Assembly (NCBI RefSeq): GCF_900188025.1
Contig: NZ_FZNO01000009.1
Coordinates: 1-64,000, forward strand
DNA from: Blastococcus mobilis
Lineage (GTDB): Bacteria; Actinomycetota; Actinomycetes; Mycobacteriales; Geodermatophilaceae
Length of the DNA: 64,000 nt
Direction of reading: 5' to 3'
In this document: piece after piece, positions 59,349 through 64,000 of the stretch
Numbering within the stretch: position 1 is the stretch's first letter
Layout of the letters: each line of letters opens with the position of its first letter
Notes under the pieces: generated by a model
Told to the model about the DNA's origin: nothing
What the model saw: only the letters and a program-made list of their open reading frames with translations
The model's database searches: none
Program-made: the position numbers and the translations under genes

Positions 59349-59777
59349 GTGGACCGGCAACTGATCGACCTCCTGCGGGCCAACGGCCGCGCCAGCTACG
59401 CCGAGCTCGCCCGGCAGGTCGGCCTCTCCTCGCCCGCCGTGCACGAGCGGGTGGGCAAGCTGGAGGCGGCCGGGGTCATCACCGGCTACCGCGCCGTCGT
59501 CGACCCGCCGTCGGTGGGGCTCGACGTCACCGCGCTCATCGGCGTGATCGAGAGCGACTCGGTCGACGACACCGGCCTCGAGGCGGCCATGCGCGATGTT
59601 CCCGGCATCGAGGACTGCTGGCGGGTCGCCGGCAGCGAGGGATACGTGCTCAAGGTCCGCGTGGCCGACATCCCGGCGCTGGAGGCCACCGTCAACGCGT
59701 TGAACCGGATCAGGGGCGTCGCCCGCACGCGGACGACCGTGGTCCTCTCTACCAAGTGGGAAGGCCGTCATGGCTGA
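59349..59777 (+). CDS. Lrp/AsnC-family regulator
   Basis: 142 residues: AVDRQLIDLLRANGRASYAE with LSSPAVHERVGKLEAAGVI (HTH, 1-50) and the RAM ligand domain (GLDVTALIGVIESDS, VAGSEGYVLKVRVAD). Responds to an amino acid. The start is uncertain: GTG 59349 begins exactly at the conserved VDRQL and has only a distant GGAGAG. The stop overlaps the DUF4229 gene by 8 bases. Confidence 0.85.
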   Translation: MDRQLIDLLRANGRASYAELARQVGLSSPAVHERVGKLEAAGVITGYRAVVDPPSVGLDVTALIGVIESDSVDDTGLEAAMRDVPGIEDCWRVAGSEGYVLKVRVADIPALEATVNALNRIRGVARTRTTVVLSTKWEGRHG

Positions 59778-60081
59778 CAACAGCACCATCCCCGCAAGCC
59801 CGTCCGGGGGACCGGCGACACCGCCGCGGATCCTGCCCTGGCTGCTCATCTACACCGTCGGCCGGCTGGCCATCGCCGCGGCGCTGGTCCTGGTCCTCTG
59901 GCTGGTCGGCCTGGACTTCTGGTCGGGACTGCTCTTCGGCCTGCTGCTGTCGATGCCGGTGTCCTACCTGCTGCTGCGGCCGTCCCGGGAACGGCTCAGC
60001 GAGGGGCTGGCCGCGCGCAGCATCGCCCGCAAGGCGGCCAAGGACGACCTCCGCACGCGGCTCAGCGGCGGCACGGAGTAG
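59770..60081 (+). CDS. DUF4229 small membrane protein
   Basis: 103 residues, two helices (LLIYTVGRLAIAAALVLVLW, SGLLFGLLLSMPVSYLLL) then RERLSEGLAARSIARKAAKD. DUF4229 family, common next to menA. Function unknown. Abuts the menA stop with no spacing. Confidence 0.85.
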   Translation: MADNSTIPASPSGGPATPPRILPWLLIYTVGRLAIAAALVLVLWLVGLDFWSGLLFGLLLSMPVSYLLLRPSRERLSEGLAARSIARKAAKDDLRTRLSGGTE

Positions 60082-60954
60082 TCAGCCGCTCAGCGCCAGC
60101 CCGAGGCCGAGCAGTACGCCGGTGGCGAGGGTGAGCTGGCCGGTGCCCTGCAGCGCGGCGATCAGCGCGGGGCCGTGACCGCCGTTCAGCACGGTGCGGG
60201 CCGGGGGCACGGCCAGCGGGGCGGCGAGCAGCCCGAGCAGGGCCCAGGGCCGGGTGATCCCGACGGCGAGGACGACGGCGAAGGCGACGGCGAACAGGCC
60301 GGTGAAGGTCAGCCGCGTGGTGCGCTCGCCCAGGAGCACCGCGAGGGTGCGCTTTCCGACGATGGCGTCCCCGTGGAGATCGCGCAGGTTGTTCACCACC
60401 AGGATCGCCACGATCAGCAGCCCGATCGGCACCGAGACGGCGAACGCCAGCGCGGGCAGCGTGCCGGTCTGCACGTAGGTCGTGCCGACGACGGCCACCG
60501 GCCCGAAGAAGACGAACACGAACACCTCGCCCAGCGCCCGGTAGCCGTAGGGGAGGGGACCGCCGGTGTAGGTCCAGGCGGCGGCGATGCAGACAGCCCC
60601 CACCGCGACCAGCCACCAGCTCGACAGGGCGGCCAGCGCGAGCCCGGCCACGCCCGCGACCGCGAAGGCCAGGAAGGCGGCGAGGAGCACCTCGCGCGGC
60701 TGCGCGGCCCCGGAACCGACCAGCCGCATCGGTCCCACCCGATCGGCGTCGGCGCCGCGCCTGCCGTCGGAGTAGTCGTTGGCGTAGTTGACCGCGACCT
60801 GCAGGGCGAGCGCGACCACCAGGGCCAGCAGCGCGGTCCCGAGGTCGAAACCGTCCAGGGCGGCGGCCGTGCCCGTGCCGACGAGCACGGGGGCGAGCGC
60901 CGCCGGGAGGGTCCGCGGCCGGGCGCCGGCGATCCACTGGGCGGGGGTGGCCAT
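60082..60954 (-). CDS. menA: 1,4-dihydroxy-2-naphthoate polyprenyltransferase
   Basis: 290 residues, UbiA prenyltransferase. Asp-rich motifs NYANDYSDGRRGADADR and VVNNLRDLHGDAIVGKRTLA bind Mg-diphosphate. About eight membrane helices. Attaches the polyprenyl chain in menaquinone synthesis. ATG overlaps the menE stop (ATGA). Confidence 0.95.
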   Translation of the reverse strand: MATPAQWIAGARPRTLPAALAPVLVGTGTAAALDGFDLGTALLALVVALALQVAVNYANDYSDGRRGADADRVGPMRLVGSGAAQPREVLLAAFLAFAVAGVAGLALAALSSWWLVAVGAVCIAAAWTYTGGPLPYGYRALGEVFVFVFFGPVAVVGTTYVQTGTLPALAFAVSVPIGLLIVAILVVNNLRDLHGDAIVGKRTLAVLLGERTTRLTFTGLFAVAFAVVLAVGITRPWALLGLLAAPLAVPPARTVLNGGHGPALIAALQGTGQLTLATGVLLGLGLALSG

Positions 60955-62069
60955 CAGACCTCCGGGGTCAGCGCCGCGACCGCGCGACGGTCGGGCTTGC
61001 CGGTGTGCAGGAGCGGCAGCCCGTCCAGGACGTGCAGCTGCCGGGGAGCGGCCGGGCCGCCGAGCCGGGCCGTGACCCACTCTCGCAGGGCGGGCAGGTC
61101 CGGCGTGGCACCGGGGACCGGGACGACGGCGGCGACGACCCGCTGGCCCCAGGTGGCGTCGGGGCGCCCGAACACCACCGCGTCGGCGACGGCGGGATGC
61201 TCCCGCAGCGTCGCCTCCACGGCGGCCGGCGCGACGTTCACCCCGCCGGTGATCACCACGTCGTCGAGCCGGCCGGTCACGGTCAGCCGGCCGTCGGCGT
61301 CCAGCGTCCCGGCGTCGCGGGTGCGGAACCAGCCGCCGGCGAAGGCGGCCTCCGTCGCGGCCGGGTCCAGCCGGTAGCCGAGCGCGAGCGTCGGCCCGGA
61401 CAGCTCGACGCCGTCGGTCACCCGCACGCGGACGCCGTCGAGCGGCTGCCCGTCGTACACGCAGCCGCCCGCGGTCTCGGTCATGCCGTAGGTGGTGACG
61501 ACGGAGACGCCCGACGCGCGCGCCCGGTCGAGGAGGGCCGGGTCCGTGGCCGCGCCGCCGACGAGGATCGCGTCGAACGAGCGGAGCCCGTCGGGCTCCT
61601 CGTCGAGGAATCGGCGCAGCTGGGTGGGCACCAGTGAGGTGTACCGCCGCCCGACCGGCATGCGGCGCACCGCAGCGGCCAGGGGCTCGCCCTTCGCGAG
61701 CCGCTCCGGCCGGGTGCCGGCCAGGACGCTGCGACAGAGCACCTGCAGCCCGGCGATCGCCGAGACGGGCAGCGTGAGCAGCCAGGTGCCCGGCCCGCCC
61801 AGGCGCGCGTGCGTGGCGCTCGCGGAGGCCCGTAGCGCCGCCGCGGACAGCAGGACCGCCCGGCCACGGCCGGTCGACCCGGACGTGACGACGACGAGGT
61901 CCGCGCCGACCTCGAGCGGTTCCTCCGGGCGCAGGGCGGATCGCGCGGCCTCGACGACCGCGGGGGGACCGGACGGCAGGACGCCGAGCGGGGTCGTGCC
62001 GTCGAGTGCCGCCCGCACCGCGTCCGGCGAGAGGTCGGGCGCGGGCACGAGGGTGAGGTGCCGGGCCAC
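60954..62069 (-). CDS. menE: o-Succinylbenzoate--CoA ligase
   Basis: 371 residues, shortened ANL ligase as in actinobacterial MenE. VVVTSGSTGRGRAVLLS, VVTTYGMTETAGG, FRTRDAGTLDADGRLTVTGR, DDVVITGGVNVAPAAVEATL and LLHTGKPDRRAV (Lys). Activates OSB with CoA. GTG 62069; AGCCTA at 62078-62083 reads TAGGCT on the minus strand, 8 bases upstream (leaderless type). Confidence 0.93.
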   Translation of the reverse strand: MARHLTLVPAPDLSPDAVRAALDGTTPLGVLPSGPPAVVEAARSALRPEEPLEVGADLVVVTSGSTGRGRAVLLSAAALRASASATHARLGGPGTWLLTLPVSAIAGLQVLCRSVLAGTRPERLAKGEPLAAAVRRMPVGRRYTSLVPTQLRRFLDEEPDGLRSFDAILVGGAATDPALLDRARASGVSVVTTYGMTETAGGCVYDGQPLDGVRVRVTDGVELSGPTLALGYRLDPAATEAAFAGGWFRTRDAGTLDADGRLTVTGRLDDVVITGGVNVAPAAVEATLREHPAVADAVVFGRPDATWGQRVVAAVVPVPGATPDLPALREWVTARLGGPAAPRQLHVLDGLPLLHTGKPDRRAVAALTPEV

Positions 62070-62159
62070 GACGGGCAAGCCTACGGCGGCCCCTGCAGGG
62101 GACCGCCGCGAGCAGGCGAGTGGTCGGGGGCAGGGGGTCCTTCTCCTACGCTGGACCGC

Positions 62160-63119
62160 GTGATCCCTGCCCCCGTCGGCGGCACCGGGCCGGCGCTGGA
62201 GGCGCGGGTCTGGTCGGTGCCTCTCCGCACCCGCTTCCGCGGCATCGACGTACGCGACGGCGTGCTGGTGCGCGGCCCTGCCGGGTGGGGCGAGTTCTCC
62301 CCGTTCTGGGACTACGACGACGCGGAGAGCCGTCGCTGGTGGGCCGCGGCGGTCGAGGCGGCGGTCGAGGGCTGGCCGGCGCCGCTCCGGTCGTCCGTAC
62401 CGGTGAACGTGACCGTCCCTGCGGTCGACGCCGAGCGGGCGCACGCGATCGTCTCGGCGTCCGGGTGCCGGACGGCGAAGGTGAAGGTGGCCGAGCCGGG
62501 CCAGTCGCCGGCCGACGACCTCGCGCGGGTGGAGGCGGTGCGGGACGCGCTGGGCCCGGCAGGTGCCATCCGGGTCGACGCCAATGCCGCGTGGGACGTC
62601 GACACCGCGGTCGCGCGGATCGGCGAGCTGGACCGGGTGGGGCTCGAGTACGTGGAGCAACCCTGCGCGACGCTGGAGCAGCTCGTGGCGCTGCGCCGTC
62701 GGATCGACGTCCGGATCGCCGCCGACGAGGTGGTGCGGCGCTCGGCCGATCCGCTGCGGGTGGACCTGCGGGAGGCGTGCGACGTCGTCGTCCTCAAGGT
62801 GCAGCCGCTGGGCGGGGTGCGGGCGGCGCTGCGCGTCGCCGACGCGCACGGCCTGCCGTGCGTGGTGTCGTCGGCGCTGGAGAGCTCCGTCGGGATCGCC
62901 GCCGGCGTCGCGCTGGCCGCGGCGCTGCCCGAGCTGCCGTTCGCCTGCGGCCTGGCCACCGTCGCGTTGTTCGCCGACGACGTCACCAGCTCACCGCTGC
63001 TGCCGGTCGACGGCGCCCTGCCGGTGGTCCGGCCGGAGCCGGACCGGCTGGCAGAGGCCGCCGCCGACGCGGACACCGACGCCCGCTGGCGCGCCCGGCT
63101 CGACGCGGTGCGGGCATGA
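62160..63119 (+). CDS. menC: o-Succinylbenzoate synthase
   Basis: 319 residues, enolase superfamily. Catalytic lysine motif AKVKV, metal ligands in RVDANAAWDV, EYVEQPC and AADEVV, and VVLKVQPLGG. Dehydrates SHCHC to OSB. TACGCT at 62147-62152 ends 7 bases before GTG 62160 (leaderless). Stop overlaps the menD ATG. Confidence 0.93.
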   Translation: MIPAPVGGTGPALEARVWSVPLRTRFRGIDVRDGVLVRGPAGWGEFSPFWDYDDAESRRWWAAAVEAAVEGWPAPLRSSVPVNVTVPAVDAERAHAIVSASGCRTAKVKVAEPGQSPADDLARVEAVRDALGPAGAIRVDANAAWDVDTAVARIGELDRVGLEYVEQPCATLEQLVALRRRIDVRIAADEVVRRSADPLRVDLREACDVVVLKVQPLGGVRAALRVADAHGLPCVVSSALESSVGIAAGVALAAALPELPFACGLATVALFADDVTSSPLLPVDGALPVVRPEPDRLAEAAADADTDARWRARLDAVRA

Positions 63120-64000
63120 ACCCCGCGACCGCCTTCGCCCGTGTGCTGGTCGACGAGCTGCTGCGCGGCGGCGTGACCCACGCGGTGCTGTCGCCCGGCT
63201 CCCGCTCGGCCCCGGTCGCGCTGGCCCTCGCGGACGCGGAACGGGCGGGCGGGCTGCGGCTGCACGTGCGCATCGACGAGCGGACGGCCGGCTTCCTGGC
63301 CCTCGGCCTGGCCAAGGCATCGGGCCGGCCGGTGCCGGTGCTGACGACGTCCGGCACCGCCGCGGCGCACCTGCACGCGGCCGTGCTGGAGGCCGACGCG
63401 AGCGGGGTGCCCCTCCTGGCGCTCACCGCCGACCGCCCCCCGGAGCTGCGGGCCACCGGGGCGAACCAGACGATCGAGCAGGCCGGCCTCTACGGGGGCG
63501 CGGTGCGCGGGGCGGCCGATGTCGGCGTGCCGGAGGCGGGCCGGGAGCAGGCGCAGAACCGCTACTGGCGCTCGCTGGTCGCCAAGGCGCTGCTGACGGC
63601 TCGCGGCGCGCTCTCGACCGATCCGGGCCCCGTGCACCTGAACCTCGCGCTGCGCGAGCCGCTGCTGCCCGATGGCGAGGAGGTCGAGCTCGACGGCCCG
63701 TGGGCCGGCCGGCCCGACGGCGCCCCGTGGACGGCGGGCCGGCCGACGACGAGCGGCACGTCACGGCCCGCGGACTGGCGGCAGCGAACGCTGGTCGTAC
63801 TCGGCGACGGTCCGTCGTCCTGGGGCCGGAGCGCGGCCGAACTGGCGGCGGTCAACGGCTGGCCGGTGGTCGCCGAGCCGTCCAGCGGCGGCTGGTCAGC
63901 TGGCGGGCTGCGGAGTGGGGCGCTGCTGCTCGGTGTGCAGGACTGGCTGGCGGACCACCGTCCCGATCGCGTGGTCGTCGTCGGCCGGCCGACGTTGTCG
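63116..64000 (+). CDS. menD: SEPHCHC synthase MenD, partial (5' part)
   Basis: Start and 295 codons are present; the gene runs off the window. ThDP-enzyme N-terminal domain: FARVLVDELLRGGVTHAVLS, RIDERTAGFLALGLAK with the catalytic Glu region, VLTTSGTAAAHLHAAV and LTADRPPELRATGANQTI, then the central domain. Adds alpha-ketoglutarate to isochorismate. ATG overlaps the menC stop. Confidence 0.95.
   Translation, partial: MNPATAFARVLVDELLRGGVTHAVLSPGSRSAPVALALADAERAGGLRLHVRIDERTAGFLALGLAKASGRPVPVLTTSGTAAAHLHAAVLEADASGVPLLALTADRPPELRATGANQTIEQAGLYGGAVRGAADVGVPEAGREQAQNRYWRSLVAKALLTARGALSTDPGPVHLNLALREPLLPDGEEVELDGPWAGRPDGAPWTAGRPTTSGTSRPADWRQRTLVVLGDGPSSWGRSAAELAAVNGWPVVAEPSSGGWSAGGLRSGALLLGVQDWLADHRPDRVVVVGRPTLS

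Noticed and set aside
1-64000. tRNA, rRNA or riboswitch genes
   Set aside because: No tRNA-like T-arm/acceptor arrangement or known riboswitch core was recognised by eye. A tRNAscan and Rfam search would be decisive.

Overview
This window is about 64 kb of very GC-rich, densely packed chromosome from an actinobacterium. GTG starts are common, most start/stop junctions overlap by 4 bases, and two mycothiol genes (mshA, mshD) are present. The BldN/RsbN pair, an RsiG-type anti-sigma factor, GlnR-MshD and the overall codon style suggest a morphologically complex soil actinobacterium close to Geodermatophilaceae (Blastococcus/Geodermatophilus/Modestobacter). That family assignment is inference. 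No transposase, prophage, CRISPR array, rRNA or tRNA gene was seen. Nearly everything is core genome.

Layout. 0.1-5.7 kb: mshD-glnR (minus), then membrane protein, DUF2993, thioredoxin, a cysteine-rich leader peptide with hairpin, DUF4395, thiosulfate sulfurtransferase and SseC. From memory this matches M. tuberculosis Rv0814c-Rv0819. 5.7-16.7 kb is a more variable block: cupin, a TetR gene without its HTH, an epimerase, a heme-ligand-less nitrobindin-like gene, DUF885, nhaA, a Fur-family regulator, ygfZ, BKACE, rsiG and an asparaginase-II family gene. 16.7-39.2 kb follows the order of Rv0474-Rv0501: HTH regulator-hbhA-DUF2516, PspC/macro-domain genes, two SAM-fold enzymes, murB, SDR, mshA-ybjN-MFS, an oxoamine-synthase-like enzyme, gpmA, phoU/senX3-regX3, GlxA-type regulator, ppx, a proline-dehydrogenase-like remnant with proC, an excisionase-like HTH protein and the tiny ribosomal protein bS22. 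39.2-64 kb continues as Rv0501-Rv0555: NAD-epimerase, plsC, serB-like HAD, rsbN-bldN, acyl ligase, glutaredoxin, rex-hemA-hemC-hemD-hemB-hemL, the cytochrome c maturation set (TlpA/ResA, CcdA, ResB, CcsB) and the menaquinone genes menA-menE / menC-menD (menD runs off the end).

How it works together. The right half couples redox sensing (Rex) to tetrapyrrole synthesis, cytochrome c assembly and menaquinone synthesis. The left end couples cysteine availability (leader-peptide attenuation) to sulfur transfer. Phosphate control (PhoU/SenX3/RegX3), nitrogen control (GlnR) and developmental control (BldN/RsbN, RsiG) are interleaved.

The most unusual signals are non-coding. Three related families of small hairpin repeats occupy spacers, and one of them (R2) keeps a GGA loop while its stem bases covary. 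A fourth repeat (R4) sits exactly at stop/start junctions of operons and encodes a tiny ORF that bridges the two genes by overlapping both the upstream stop and the downstream start. Unrelated bridging mini-ORFs occur at other junctions too (hemC-hemD, bldN-rsbN, glnR-mshD). Many genes also have a TAnnnT box 6-8 bases before the start codon, indicating leaderless transcripts.
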